Part shown: positions 8,253 through 16,836 of the stretch, in pieces
How positions within the stretch are numbered: position 1 is the stretch's first letter
Layout: the number at the start of each line of letters is the position of its first letter
From: Streptomyces lincolnensis
GTDB taxonomy: Bacteria; Actinomycetota; Actinomycetes; Streptomycetales; Streptomycetaceae
Direction of reading: 5' to 3'
NCBI RefSeq assembly: GCF_001685355.1
Contig: NZ_CP016438.1
Location: 6,386,001-6,450,000, forward strand
DNA length: 64,000 nt
Translations under genes and position numbers: made by a program
Notes under the pieces: generated by a model
Databases searched by the model: none
The model's input: the letters and a program-made list of their open reading frames with translations, nothing else
What the model was told of the DNA's origin: nothing

Positions 8253-9013
8253 GCCAGACCGTCGACCGCGCGCTGAGCATCCTGCCGCTGCTCGCCGAGG
8301 GCCCCGCCGACCTGGGCCAGGTCGCCGACCGCCTCGGCGTCCACAAGTCCACGGCCCTGCGCCTCCTCCGCACGCTGCACGAGCACGGCCTGGTCTACCG
8401 CCAGTCCGACCAGCGCTACCGCCTCGGCGCCCGCCTGATCGCGCTGGCCCAGGAGGCGATGGAGAACCTCGACATCCGCGAGATCGCCCACCCCCACCTG
8501 GCCCGCCTGAACGAACAGTGCGGCCACACCGTCCACCTCGCGGTCTACGAGGAGGACGAGGTCCTCTACATCGACAAGGTGGAGAGCCGCTACCCGGTCC
8601 GGATGTACTCGCGGATCGGCAAGCCCGTCGCCATCACCGTCGCGGCCGTGGCGAAACTCCTCCTGGCCGACCTGCCGGAGGCCGAACGCCGGGCCCTCGC
8701 CGACAAGCTCGACTACCCCCTGTACACGGCCCGTTCGACCCCCAACGCCGCTGCCTTCCTCAAGGAGCTGGAGCGGGTGCGCGAACAGGGCTGGGCCACC
8801 GACCTCGGCGGCCACGAGGAGTCCATCAACTGCGTCGCCGCACCGATCCGCGGCGCCGACGGCAGGGTCGTGGCCGCGATGTCGGTCTCCGCGCCCAACG
8901 TCGTCGTCACCGCCGACGAACTCCTCACCCTGCTCCCGCTGGTCCGCCGCACCGCGGACACGATCAGCGGGGAGTACTCCGGCAAGACCCCCGTCAAGGA
9001 AGTCACCCCATGA
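8249..9013 (+). CDS. IclR-family transcriptional regulator
   Basis: A 254-residue regulator. The winged helix-turn-helix is in residues 1-65 (LGQVADRLGVHKSTALRLLRTL as two contiguous helices) and the IclR effector domain fills the rest (VLYIDKVESRYPVRMYSRIGKP, ELERVREQGWATDLGGHEESINCVAAPI). IclR proteins usually repress or activate neighbouring catabolic genes in response to a metabolite. It overlaps the kinase stop and the RidA start by ATGA junctions at both ends, so all three are one operon. The likely target is the palindrome at 7092-7108. Confidence 0.92.
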   Translation: MSQTVDRALSILPLLAEGPADLGQVADRLGVHKSTALRLLRTLHEHGLVYRQSDQRYRLGARLIALAQEAMENLDIREIAHPHLARLNEQCGHTVHLAVYEEDEVLYIDKVESRYPVRMYSRIGKPVAITVAAVAKLLLADLPEAERRALADKLDYPLYTARSTPNAAAFLKELERVREQGWATDLGGHEESINCVAAPIRGADGRVVAAMSVSAPNVVVTADELLTLLPLVRRTADTISGEYSGKTPVKEVTP

Positions 9014-9420
9014 CCGAGAAGATCGCGCTCACCCCCAAGACCCACACCACCCCGCCCGCGAAGTTCTCGCACGGCGTGAAGAAGGGGAACATCCTCCAAG
9101 TCGCCGGTCAGGTCGGTTTCCTCCCCGCCGAGGAGGGCAAGCCGCCCACGCCCGCCGGCCCCACCCTGCGCGAGCAGACCCTCCAGACCCTCGCCAACGT
9201 CAAGGCGATCCTCGAAGAGGGCGGCGCGAGCTGGGACGACGTGATGATGATCCGCGTCTACCTGACCGACGTGGACCACTTCGCCGAGATGAACGGCATC
9301 TACAACACCTACTTCGAGGAGCAGGGCCTCACCGCGCCCCCGGCCGCCCGCACGACGGTCTACGTCGGCCTGCCCGCCGGACTCCTCATCGAGATCGACG
9401 CGCTCGCCGTCCTCGGCTGA
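9010..9420 (+). CDS. ridA: RidA-family enamine/imine deaminase
   Basis: A 136-residue RidA (YjgF/YER057c) protein, which hydrolyses reactive enamines such as 2-aminoacrylate released by PLP-dependent dehydratases. The family ending is clear (PPAARTTVYVGLPAGLLIEI, with the substrate-binding arginine), as is the internal QTLQTLANVKAILEEGGASW segment. The start overlaps the IclR stop. Its presence beside a D-serine dehydratase-like enzyme makes biochemical sense because that enzyme would release the enamine that RidA clears. Confidence 0.9.
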   Translation: MTEKIALTPKTHTTPPAKFSHGVKKGNILQVAGQVGFLPAEEGKPPTPAGPTLREQTLQTLANVKAILEEGGASWDDVMMIRVYLTDVDHFAEMNGIYNTYFEEQGLTAPPAARTTVYVGLPAGLLIEIDALAVLG

Positions 9421-9459
9421 CGCGCAGCCGACACCTCCTCAACTCCCGCACGTCGTACC

Positions 9460-9489
9460 CGGCACGGCACCTCACGGGGTGCCGTGCCG
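9460..9489 (+). terminator. Strong hairpin between ridA and gntP-like gene
   Basis: CGGCACGGCACC (9460-9471) pairs perfectly with GGTGCCGTGCCG (9478-9489), loop TCACGG. There is no T-run. It may end the kinase-iclR-ridA transcript or lower expression of the downstream permease. Confidence 0.6.
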
Positions 9490-9547
9490 CGCTCCCCCCT
9501 GCCCGAAAGCCCCATGCACTTACGGTACTTACGCAGAGGACCCCCTC

Positions 9548-11026
9548 ATGTCCCTTCCGCTCGCGGCGACCGCCCCCGCCGAGACCCCACCCCACACCGG
9601 AGGCCTGCTCCTCTGGATCGACGGCACCGCAGGGCTGCTGACGGTCGCCGCCATCGGTATCGCCCTGCTGCTCTTCCTGATCATCAAGGCCCGTCTCCAG
9701 CCCTTCGTCGCCCTCCTGGCCGTCTCCATAGCCGTCGGCCTGCTCGCCGGTCTGTCGGTCACCGAACTCTTCGGCACGGTCCAGCGCTCGGACGCCGTCT
9801 CCACCATCGAGTCCGGCATGGGCGGCATCCTCGGCCATGTCGCGATCATCATCGGCCTGGGCACCATGCTCGGTGCGATCCTCGAAGTCAGCGGCGGCGC
9901 CGAGGTGCTGGCGTCCAGACTGCTCGGGGTGTTCGGCGAGAAGCGGGCACCCCTCGCGATGGGCATGACCGGCCTCATCTTCGGCATCCCGGTCTTCTTC
10001 GACGTCGGCATCTTCGTCCTCGCGCCGATCGTCTACGCGGCGGCCAAGCGCAGCGGCAAGTCGATCCTGCTCTACTGCCTTCCGCTCCTCGCCGGTCTGT
10101 CCATGACCCACGCCTTCCTGCCCCCGCACCCCGGCCCGGTCGCCGCGGCCGGACTCCTCCACGTCGACCTCGGCTGGGTCATCCTCATGGGCGTCGTCTG
10201 CGGCATCCCGGCCGTGCTCGCCGCCTGGGCGTTCTCCGCCTGGATCGGCCGCCGCATCTTCGTCGCCGTACCGCAGGACATGGTCGAGGCGGCGGAGGAG
10301 GCCAGGCTCGCGGTCGTCAACGAGCAGCGCGAGCAGGGCGTCGCGCCCCGCGAGGAGCCGGTGCCGCTCGGCACGGTCCTCGGCATCATCGGCACCCCGC
10401 TGATCCTGATCCTCGCGGCCACCTTCTCCTCGATCGCCCTGGACCCCTCCACCGGCCGCTCGGTGATCGAGTTCTTCGGCCACCCCTTCGTGGCCCTCAC
10501 CCTCGCCCTGCTCCTCGCGTACTACCTCCTCGGCATCCGCCGCGGCTGGTCCCGCAAGTCCCTGGAGACGGTGTCGACCGCCTCCCTCAAGCCGGTCGGC
10601 AACATCCTCCTCGTGGTCGGCGCGGGCGGTGTCTTCGGCGCGATCCTCAAGGCCAGCGGTGTCGCCCAGGCGCTGTCCGACACCTTCAACGACGTCGGCC
10701 TGCCGATCATCGTCCTGTCGTACCTGATCTCGGTCGTCCTGCGCGTCGCCCAGGGCTCCGCGACGGTCGCCATCGTCACGACCGCCGGCATCGTCGCCCC
10801 GCTCCTGGCCGCGGGCGACCACTCCCAGGCCTTCGTCGCCCTCGTCATCATGGCGATCTCCGCCGGCTCCATCTTCGCCTCCCACGTCAACGACGGCGGC
10901 TTCTGGATGGTCGCCAAGTACTTCGGCATCAGCGAACGCGACACCCTCAAGACGTGGACCGTCCTGGAGACGGTGCTGTCGGTGGTGGGGTTCGTGGTGG
11001 CGGCGGTGCTCAGCCTGTTCGTCTAG
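9548..11026 (+). CDS. GntP-family gluconate / D-serine:proton symporter
   Basis: A 492-residue inner-membrane permease with about 12-14 hydrophobic segments. Family blocks are visible: HAFLPPHPGPVAAAGLLHVDLG in the middle and AVSAGS-type AISAGSIFASHVNDGGFWMV near the C-terminus. GntP members carry gluconate, and the DsdX branch carries D-serine. Next to a D-serine dehydratase-like enzyme, D-serine is as likely a substrate as gluconate. The ATG at 9548 follows AGAGGACC; an upstream start at 9479 would run through the hairpin tail. The gene is 127 bases downstream of ridA with the hairpin between. Confidence 0.88.
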   Translation: MSLPLAATAPAETPPHTGGLLLWIDGTAGLLTVAAIGIALLLFLIIKARLQPFVALLAVSIAVGLLAGLSVTELFGTVQRSDAVSTIESGMGGILGHVAIIIGLGTMLGAILEVSGGAEVLASRLLGVFGEKRAPLAMGMTGLIFGIPVFFDVGIFVLAPIVYAAAKRSGKSILLYCLPLLAGLSMTHAFLPPHPGPVAAAGLLHVDLGWVILMGVVCGIPAVLAAWAFSAWIGRRIFVAVPQDMVEAAEEARLAVVNEQREQGVAPREEPVPLGTVLGIIGTPLILILAATFSSIALDPSTGRSVIEFFGHPFVALTLALLLAYYLLGIRRGWSRKSLETVSTASLKPVGNILLVVGAGGVFGAILKASGVAQALSDTFNDVGLPIIVLSYLISVVLRVAQGSATVAIVTTAGIVAPLLAAGDHSQAFVALVIMAISAGSIFASHVNDGGFWMVAKYFGISERDTLKTWTVLETVLSVVGFVVAAVLSLFV

Positions 11027-11160
11027 GGCCGCGGCTCGCGGCACCCCGGTTCCCCCGCAAGGGGATCAGGCGTGACAAAACGAACGGGGGTGCCGTGTGC
11101 CGGGTGTAGGCGTCTCATAACGAAAGTGGGGGCGACTGTGTCCGGCACAGGTTTGTCGAC

Positions 11161-11166
11161 CATACT
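11161..11166 (+). promoter_or_regulatory. -10 box (CATACT) for probable leaderless gene
   Basis: CATACT ends seven bases before the GTG at 11174, so transcription would start at the GTG. A weak -35 lies near 11138. This supports 11174 as the translation start. Confidence 0.35.
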
Positions 11167-11173
11167 GCCCGCT

Positions 11174-11890
11174 GTGGAGCAGCGCATTGGTTCGAGCAGC
11201 CAGCCCCTGGAAGGCGCCGGATTCGACCCGGCCTTCATCCCCGGGCTCACCTCACCCGTGTCCGGCGCGGGGGCCGACGCCAAGGCGTCGGACACGCCCG
11301 AGAGCGAGGCCGCGGGGCCGGAGAAGGCCGCGGCGGCCGACTCCGGGGAGCCCGCGGAGACGGCCGTAGCGGCGGAGGAGGAGAAGACCGAGGCGGCCGA
11401 GGAACCCGCGGAAGCCGGTGAAGCCATCGCAGCCGGTGAAGCCGAGGAGGCTGAATCGGCCGAGGAGGCTGAAGAGACGGTTCCCGAGGGGCCCGTCTTC
11501 GAGGTCTCCGACCGCCGCGCGAAGATCGTCGCCGACCACCGTGGCGTACGGCTCGCCCTGGACGACCAGGCCTGCGAGTTCCGCTGGGACGAGATCGGCG
11601 CCGTCGAGACGGAGACCGCCCGCTTCGGCAAGCGGTTCACCATCACCGTGCACACCCCCGACCGCCGCTGGTACCCCATCGAGATCGAGGCGAGCTCGCG
11701 GTCGCGCTTCGCCGAGTGGGACGAGCGGTTGGACGCGGTGCTCGACGCGTACTTCGAGGACGGCGCCGACGAGGACGCCGTAGCCGAAGAGGACGCCGTG
11801 GCGGACGACGCAGACGCGGAGACGGCGGCGAAGTCGGAAAAGCTGGAAAAGACGGAGAAGCCGGAGAAGTCTGAGAAGAACGCCGACTGA
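11174..11890 (+). CDS. Acidic protein with C-terminal PH-like small domain, unknown function
   Basis: A 238-residue soluble protein. Residues 1-110 are low-complexity and very rich in Glu and Ala, and the last 40 residues are again charged (lysine/glutamate repeats). Between them is a compact domain (about 112-200): a beta-rich pattern with FRWDEIGAVE and a final FAEWDERLDAVLDAYFE helix. The same pattern recurs in the 121-residue protein at 19784-20149 (FPWPEIRSVH and LTEWLAHLGAVLGHY), so the two share a domain. GTG starts at 11072 and 11138 are also possible. Function is unknown. Confidence 0.6.
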   Translation: MEQRIGSSSQPLEGAGFDPAFIPGLTSPVSGAGADAKASDTPESEAAGPEKAAAADSGEPAETAVAAEEEKTEAAEEPAEAGEAIAAGEAEEAESAEEAEETVPEGPVFEVSDRRAKIVADHRGVRLALDDQACEFRWDEIGAVETETARFGKRFTITVHTPDRRWYPIEIEASSRSRFAEWDERLDAVLDAYFEDGADEDAVAEEDAVADDADAETAAKSEKLEKTEKPEKSEKNAD

Positions 11891-11938
11891 GTACGCGTAC
11901 TCACGCTCCCGCCGACGCCCCCATGACACGGTGAGGGC

Positions 11939-12331
11939 ATGACGAGGAACACCGCCCGTTGGTGCAAGGGCACGGTCGTGTCGGCGGTCGCGGCCATGGT
12001 CTGCTTCGCGAGCTGGGAGCGTCTGCTGAAGTGGGCGGAGGCCGTCGCGGCGGCCGAACCCGGGTCCATCGGCGCCGGGTGGGCGCAGGCCCTGCTGGCG
12101 ACCTGCACGGGCGTCCTGGCGATGCCGCTCCTGCTGTGGGCGGGCATGCGCCTGCTCGGCGAACGCGGCACCCGGGTCCTGGCCCTGGCCGGCGGGGCGG
12201 CCTGGTGGTTCATCGGGACCCACGTGGTCGAGGGCACCCGGATCGACGACACCGACACCGCGCTGCTGCTGGCCGTGTTCGCGCTGCTCGGCGGTGTGCT
12301 GTGCCTGGCCCGGCCGACGACGGACGGGTGA
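11939..12331 (+). CDS. Small membrane protein, unknown function
   Basis: A 130-residue protein with about four hydrophobic segments (near residues 10-25, 48-70, 78-95 and 104-123). The ATG at 11939 follows a GTGAGG ribosome site. It lies 48 bases after the acidic PH-like protein on the same strand and ends at a shared terminator with the convergent carboxypeptidase. No family was recognised. Confidence 0.6.
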   Translation: MTRNTARWCKGTVVSAVAAMVCFASWERLLKWAEAVAAAEPGSIGAGWAQALLATCTGVLAMPLLLWAGMRLLGERGTRVLALAGGAAWWFIGTHVVEGTRIDDTDTALLLAVFALLGGVLCLARPTTDG

Positions 12332-12342
12332 GCGGCGAGAGG

Positions 12343-12370
12343 GGCGCCGGGAGGTGAACCCCCCGGCGCC
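12343..12370. terminator. Bidirectional terminator hairpin
   Basis: GGCGCCGGG (12343-12351) pairs with CCCGGCGCC (12362-12370) around a 10-base loop, between two convergent genes. Long GC stems without T-runs are the normal terminator form in Streptomyces. Confidence 0.7.
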
Positions 12371-12392
12371 GGCCTGCCGTACTACCGACTGC

Positions 12393-13727
12393 CTAGGCGC
12401 AGTACTGGGCCTGCTTGCCGATGGACCGGTACATGCAGTCCGCGTTCTCCAGCAGTTGGAGCACCGCGTCCCGGTTGCGGGACGTCTCCCGCTCGATGAC
12501 CTCGTCGGGCGGGTAGAAACCGCCGCCCCCGCTGGAGGAGGGGTACATCTCGAAGGTGTAGCCGAAGATCTTGTGCGTACCCCAGAGGTAGTCGTCGATC
12601 GACCCGTCGGTGATGTACAGGTCGCTCGACTGCTCCGCCGTGTAGCCGTTGCTCGCGGCCATCTTCTGTCCGACCGTCGCGAAGGCGTTCCGGTCGTCCG
12701 CCGTCATCCCCGTCGTCGTGTCGGCGGTGGTGTACCCGAAGGGCCACAGCACCAGTTCGCTGTACGTGTGGAAGTCGACGCCCGCCTTGATCTGCTGGGT
12801 GCCGCCCACGATCCGGCTGCGGACGAAGTCGGCGACCACCTTCACCTCGGTCGCGGACTCGGCGGCCGAACCCCGGTACGTGTCGGAGGACGGTGACCCG
12901 GACGAGCCGCCGCAGCAGCCCCACCGGTAGTTCCAGTTGCGGTTCATGTCCGTACCGACGTACGAGGAACCGGAGTTGGGCTGCCGGTTCTTGCGCCACG
13001 ACCGGTAGGAGCCGCTGGCGATGTCGTACTCGCCGCCGTCGGGGTTGAGGTCCGGGATGATCCAGATCTCGCGGCCGTTGACCATGTTGGTGACGCGGGA
13101 GTCGGAACCGTAGCCGGCGCCCAGTTCGCGGATGAGGTACAGCGCCATCTCGACGGTGAGGTGCTCGCGGGCGTGCTGGTGGTGGGTGAACAGCACCTCC
13201 GGCTCGGCCTCGTCGCTCGCCACGTTGTCGCTGATCTTGATCGCGACGATGTCCCGGCCCTGGTACGACTTGCCGATCACGCGCCGGCTCATGATGTTCG
13301 GGTAGGCGGAGAGCCGCGTGGTGATCTCCGCGTTCATCTCGGCGTAGTTGTGGTAGCGGGAGTCGGCGGAGGGGAAGTCGAGGAGCCGTACGTCGTCCTC
13401 GCCGTTCGACCGGTCCGGCACCGCGCCCATCGGCGTGACGTCGTAGCCCTGCTGCCGGAGCTTCTTGACCTGGTCCGCGCGTCCGGAGACGTAGACGGAG
13501 TGGTCGTCGGCGTCGTCCACCGTGACACCGGATCGCTGAAGTGCCGTACGGGACTTGGAGTCCGAGTGCATGTGCACTTCGTACTGGCGGATGTCGTCGG
13601 CCGAGGGGACGGGCTTCGCGGCGCTGTCCGCGTTCGCGGAGAGGGGGGCCGCGAGGGTGAGGGCGAGGACGGCGGCGAACGCGGCGTAGCGTCTGCGGCC
13701 GCCCGAGCCGCGTATGCGGAGTCGCAT
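12393..13727 (-). CDS. Secreted zinc carboxypeptidase (M14 family)
   Basis: A 444-residue exported metallopeptidase that trims C-terminal residues from peptides outside the cell. Residues 1-34 are a basic signal peptide ending in SANA-D. A propeptide-like stretch (to about residue 120) precedes the catalytic domain. Zinc ligands His185 and Glu188 sit in HQHAREH, the substrate-side [13 protein letters not shown] is clear, the third histidine lies in GVDFHTYSE and the catalytic glutamate in GYTFEMYP. The length fits secreted actinomycete M14 enzymes. The ATG at 13727 follows GGAGAC. A promoter is visible at 13800-13828. Confidence 0.9.
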   Translation of the reverse strand: MRLRIRGSGGRRRYAAFAAVLALTLAAPLSANADSAAKPVPSADDIRQYEVHMHSDSKSRTALQRSGVTVDDADDHSVYVSGRADQVKKLRQQGYDVTPMGAVPDRSNGEDDVRLLDFPSADSRYHNYAEMNAEITTRLSAYPNIMSRRVIGKSYQGRDIVAIKISDNVASDEAEPEVLFTHHQHAREHLTVEMALYLIRELGAGYGSDSRVTNMVNGREIWIIPDLNPDGGEYDIASGSYRSWRKNRQPNSGSSYVGTDMNRNWNYRWGCCGGSSGSPSSDTYRGSAAESATEVKVVADFVRSRIVGGTQQIKAGVDFHTYSELVLWPFGYTTADTTTGMTADDRNAFATVGQKMAASNGYTAEQSSDLYITDGSIDDYLWGTHKIFGYTFEMYPSSSGGGGFYPPDEVIERETSRNRDAVLQLLENADCMYRSIGKQAQYCA

Positions 13728-13772
13728 GAAGTCTCCTAGGGGTGGGGGGTGGTTCAGCGACGTACGGGCCGT

Positions 13773-13790
13773 GCGGGTGCGGGTGCGGGT
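13773..13790. repeat. Three GCGGGT units in the leader of the carboxypeptidase
   Basis: Three tandem hexamers between the carboxypeptidase start and its likely promoter. The same hexamer recurs nine times inside the regulator gene at 15223. Confidence 0.7.
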
Positions 13791-13799
13791 GTGCCGCTT

Positions 13800-13828
13800 A
13801 TCGTCTGCTTATGGCATGAGCAGGTCAA
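13800..13828 (-). promoter_or_regulatory. Promoter for the M14 carboxypeptidase
   Basis: Read on the minus strand, TTGACC (13828-13823) and GACGAT (13805-13800) are 17 bases apart, close to the vegetative promoter pattern. It would start a transcript about 65 bases ahead of the ATG at 13727. Confidence 0.5.
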
Positions 13829-14013
13829 GAGTGAATAAAGACGCGGTGGCTTGAAATGTTCCGTCCCCGCAGGCGGCCGCGCAGTGTACGCGTCACCGCC
13901 TCCCCCGTGGTGCCCCTCGGCCAAGTCCACTCCCAGGTGTGACCAGCACGTGCATATATGTAGAGCCGGGGAGAGAGTGAGGATCTCGGAACGCACCCAC
14001 AGGACGGCTGATC

Positions 14014-16605
14014 ATGGGCGGATCAGCGCCACGACGGGACCACCTCCTGCCGGTCGAGACGACCAGCTTCGTCGACCGGCGCCACGAACAGGCGCAGGGC
14101 CGCGAGCTGTTGGCCCGCGCCCGGCTGGTCACGCTCACCGGACCCGGCGGCGTCGGCAAGACCCGTCTCGCCGCACGCGTCGCGGCCCGGGTCCAACGCG
14201 CCTTCCCCGACGGCGTCCGCTTCGTGCACCTGGCCGGGCTGCACGACCCGGCCCTCGTCCCGCTCGCCGTCGCCGACGCCCTGGGTCTGCACGACCACTC
14301 CGCCCGGCCACCCCTGGCCGCCCTGGTGGAGCACGTACGCGACCAGCGCCTGCTCCTCGTCGTCGACAACTGCGAACACCTGCTGACCGCCTGCGCCGAA
14401 CTCGCCACCGCCCTGCTGCGCGGCACCACCGGCGTCCGGGTCCTCGCCACCAGCCGCCACCGCCTCGGCCTCACCGAGGAACACCTCCTGGACGTACGGC
14501 CGTTGCCCGTCCCGGACCCGGACGGCGACCTCTCCGCCGCCGACGGCTACCCGGCCCTCGCCCTCTTCGCCGACCGCGCCGCCGCCGTCGACCCCGGTTT
14601 CCAGCTCACCGCCGCCAACCGCGCCGCCGTGGCCCGCCTGTGCCAACGCCTCGACGGACTCCCGCTAGCCATCGAACTCGCCGCCGTCCGCATGCGCGTC
14701 CTCGGCGTCGAACAACTCCTGGAACGCCTCGACGACCGCTACCGCCTCCTCACCTCCGGCAGCCCCACCGTCCTGCCCCGCCACCAGACGCTGCGCGCCG
14801 CCGTCGACTGGAGCCACGAACTGTGCACCGAGCGCGAGCGGTTGGTCTGGGCCCGGCTCTCCGTCCCGGCCGGCGGCTTCGACCTGGAGACCGCCGAGGC
14901 CGTGTGCGCCGACGGCGAGCAGGTGCTGTCGTACGACGTCCTCGAAGCCGTCGCCGGCCTCGTCGACAAGTCCGTCCTGTGCCGCGAACCCGGCCCCGAC
15001 GGCGTCCGCTACCGCCTCCTCGACACCCTGCGCCACTACGGCCTGTCCCGCCTCCGCGCCCGCGAGGGCGAGGAACTCGCCACCCGCCGCCGCCACCGCG
15101 ACTGGATGCAGGAACGCGCCGCGGCCTGCGAACGGGCGTGGTTCGGCCCGCGACAACGGGAGATCGTGACGCGGCTGCGGGCGGATCAGGACAACTTGCG
15201 GGTGGCGTTGGAGTTCGGTTGTGCGGGTGCGGGTGCGGGTGCGGGTGCGGGTGCGGGTGCGGGTGCGGGTGCGGGTGCGGGGCTGACGGACGGTCGGGGT
15301 GCGGGGGTTGGGGACGGGCGAGGCGTGGGGGAGGCGGAGGGCGGTGGCGCCGCGAGCTTCCCCGCCCGGGTTCCTGCCTCGGCCCCCGCTCCGGCCTCGG
15401 CCCCCGCTCCGGCCTCCGCCCACGCCCTGGTCTCCGCCCCGGATCCCGCCTCCGCCTCCCCCACCGACCGCCTGGCCGGCCTGCGGCTCGCCGGCACCCT
15501 CTGGTTCTACTGGCACGCGTGCGGTGCGCCGCGTGAGGGGCGGTACTGGCTGGACCGGGCGCTGGAGGCCAACCCCGAGCCGACGCGGGAGCGGGCCCGG
15601 GGACTGTGGGTCGCGGGGCTGCTGGCGGGCTGCCCCGAGGACCTCACCCGGGGCAGGCGCCGGGCCGAGGAGGCCCGCGCCCTGGCCCACCGCCTCGGTG
15701 ACGCGGCCGAGGCGGCCCACGCCGACTACGCCATCGGCGTCATCCGCCTCTTCGCCGACGACCTCCCGGCCGCGCTGACCCACTTCGAGGCCTCCGTCGC
15801 CCGCGGCCGCGTCCCCGGCCAGCACCTCAGCCTCGTCGGCCTCGACCAGGTCGAACTCGCCTGCGCGCTCGGCTTCCTGGGCGAGGCGGACCGTGCCGTA
15901 CAGATCTGCGAACAGGCCCTGCGCCTGTGCGAGGCACACGGAGAGCAGTGGGTGCGCTCCTACGTCCTGCGGATGCTCGCCCTCGCCCACACCGTGAAAC
16001 GCGACTGGCCGCGCGCCGAACGGCACGCCCGCGAGGCCCTCCGCCTCAAACTCGCCGTCAACGACACCCTCGGCATCGCCCTCACCCTCGACCTGGCCGC
16101 GCTCATCGCCACGGAGGGCGGCGCCCACGAACGCGCGGCCGTCCTGCTCGGCGGCGCCGACCACGTCTGGACCGCCGTGGACCGCGACCGCTGGGGCTCA
16201 CGGACGCTGTGCGCCACCCGCCACGACAGCGAACAGCGCGTCCTCTCCGCGATCGGCCGCGCCGCCTTCACCGCCTGCTACGACCGCGGCGCCGGCCTCG
16301 CCCTCCCCGAGATCGTCGGCTACGCCCTCCAGGAACCGGGTCTCCCCGACCACCCGCCCACCCCGTCCCCGTCGCAGGACGCCCCACCCGTCCACCTCAC
16401 CCGCCGCGAGGCCCAGGTCGCCGAACTCGTCGCCCAAGGTCTCGCCAACCAACAGATCGCCGACCGCCTCGTGATCGCCCGCCGCACCGCCGAAGGCCAT
16501 GTCGAACGCATCCTCACCAAACTCGGCTTCCACAACCGCAGCCAGATCGCCACGTGGGTTACGGCCCAACGGGTTGCCGCGCAGCCTGGACCGCGGCGGT
16601 CGTAG
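14014..16605 (+). CDS. NB-ARC ATPase / LuxR-type transcriptional regulator (AfsR/LAL-like)
   Basis: An 863-residue regulator. Residues 35-330 form a STAND/NB-ARC ATPase with Walker A GPGGVGKT (Lys49) and Walker B LLLVVDNCEH, and later the RVLATSRHRLGL and LDGLPLAIELAAVRM blocks. A low-complexity insert (about residues 403-490: nine Ala-Gly pairs, then Ala/Pro-rich repeats) separates it from a helical TPR-like region. The C-terminus (about 790-855) is a LuxR/GerE helix-turn-helix (LTRREAQVAELVAQGLANQQ). Such proteins switch genes on after ligand sensing and ATP binding; the signal is unknown. The ATG at 14014 follows AGGACGG. It stands alone. Confidence 0.88.
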   Translation: MGGSAPRRDHLLPVETTSFVDRRHEQAQGRELLARARLVTLTGPGGVGKTRLAARVAARVQRAFPDGVRFVHLAGLHDPALVPLAVADALGLHDHSARPPLAALVEHVRDQRLLLVVDNCEHLLTACAELATALLRGTTGVRVLATSRHRLGLTEEHLLDVRPLPVPDPDGDLSAADGYPALALFADRAAAVDPGFQLTAANRAAVARLCQRLDGLPLAIELAAVRMRVLGVEQLLERLDDRYRLLTSGSPTVLPRHQTLRAAVDWSHELCTERERLVWARLSVPAGGFDLETAEAVCADGEQVLSYDVLEAVAGLVDKSVLCREPGPDGVRYRLLDTLRHYGLSRLRAREGEELATRRRHRDWMQERAAACERAWFGPRQREIVTRLRADQDNLRVALEFGCAGAGAGAGAGAGAGAGAGAGLTDGRGAGVGDGRGVGEAEGGGAASFPARVPASAPAPASAPAPASAHALVSAPDPASASPTDRLAGLRLAGTLWFYWHACGAPREGRYWLDRALEANPEPTRERARGLWVAGLLAGCPEDLTRGRRRAEEARALAHRLGDAAEAAHADYAIGVIRLFADDLPAALTHFEASVARGRVPGQHLSLVGLDQVELACALGFLGEADRAVQICEQALRLCEAHGEQWVRSYVLRMLALAHTVKRDWPRAERHAREALRLKLAVNDTLGIALTLDLAALIATEGGAHERAAVLLGGADHVWTAVDRDRWGSRTLCATRHDSEQRVLSAIGRAAFTACYDRGAGLALPEIVGYALQEPGLPDHPPTPSPSQDAPPVHLTRREAQVAELVAQGLANQQIADRLVIARRTAEGHVERILTKLGFHNRSQIATWVTAQRVAAQPGPRRS
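15223..15282 (+). repeat. In-frame (GCGGGT)9 hexanucleotide repeat
   Basis: Nine perfect units at 15223-15276 plus one imperfect unit, coding for (Ala-Gly) repeats from residue 404 of the NB-ARC regulator. Changes in copy number would lengthen or shorten the linker by two residues without breaking the frame. Confidence 0.95.
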
Positions 16606-16626
16606 TGCCGTGTCCGGTCGACGCGC

Positions 16627-16667
16627 GCCTGCGGGCCGACGCGGACTGGTCGCGCAATTCCGCCGCC
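16627..16667 (-). repeat. Possible diverged third copy of the dispersed repeat
   Basis: Read on the minus strand this segment follows the pattern of copy 2 (a GGAA-TGCGCGA-CCA core, then a CGG-CCGCAG tail) but with many changes. It lies just after the NB-ARC regulator. Confidence 0.4.
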
Positions 16668-16683
16668 ATTCCTGCGGGCAATC

Positions 16684-16702
16684 GTGCCGCCTAGGGCGGC
16701 AC
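16684..16702. terminator. Hairpin after the NB-ARC regulator
   Basis: GTGCCGCC and GGCGGCAC form a perfect 8-base stem around TAG. It lies 79 bases after the regulator stop and 134 bases before the next start. Confidence 0.5.
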
Positions 16703-16836
16703 CCGTCCCACAGAAAGGCGGCACCCCGCAAGCGCGGGCAAGCGAATCCCACCCCCCCCAGCCCCCCCGAGCACAGCCCAACCAACAGCACCCAGCCCGA
16801 CCCCAGACCCCCGCCCCCCAACCCCCAGGAACCCTC

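Noticed and set aside
15223..15282. Phase variation by slipped-strand repeats in the regulator
   Set aside because: Units are six bases, so copy-number change keeps the frame; only linker length would vary.
13851..15536. Long arginine-rich open frame of 561 codons overlapping the NB-ARC regulator
   Set aside because: Its product is low-complexity Arg/Pro without any family motif; it is the shadow of the regulator in the +1 frame.
16606..16836. Search for tRNA genes in the intergenic stretches (also 21699-21999, 37068-37404, 52341-53027, 55440-55855)
   Set aside because: No cloverleaf pattern or T-loop GGTTCGAATCC-like sequence was seen in any of them.
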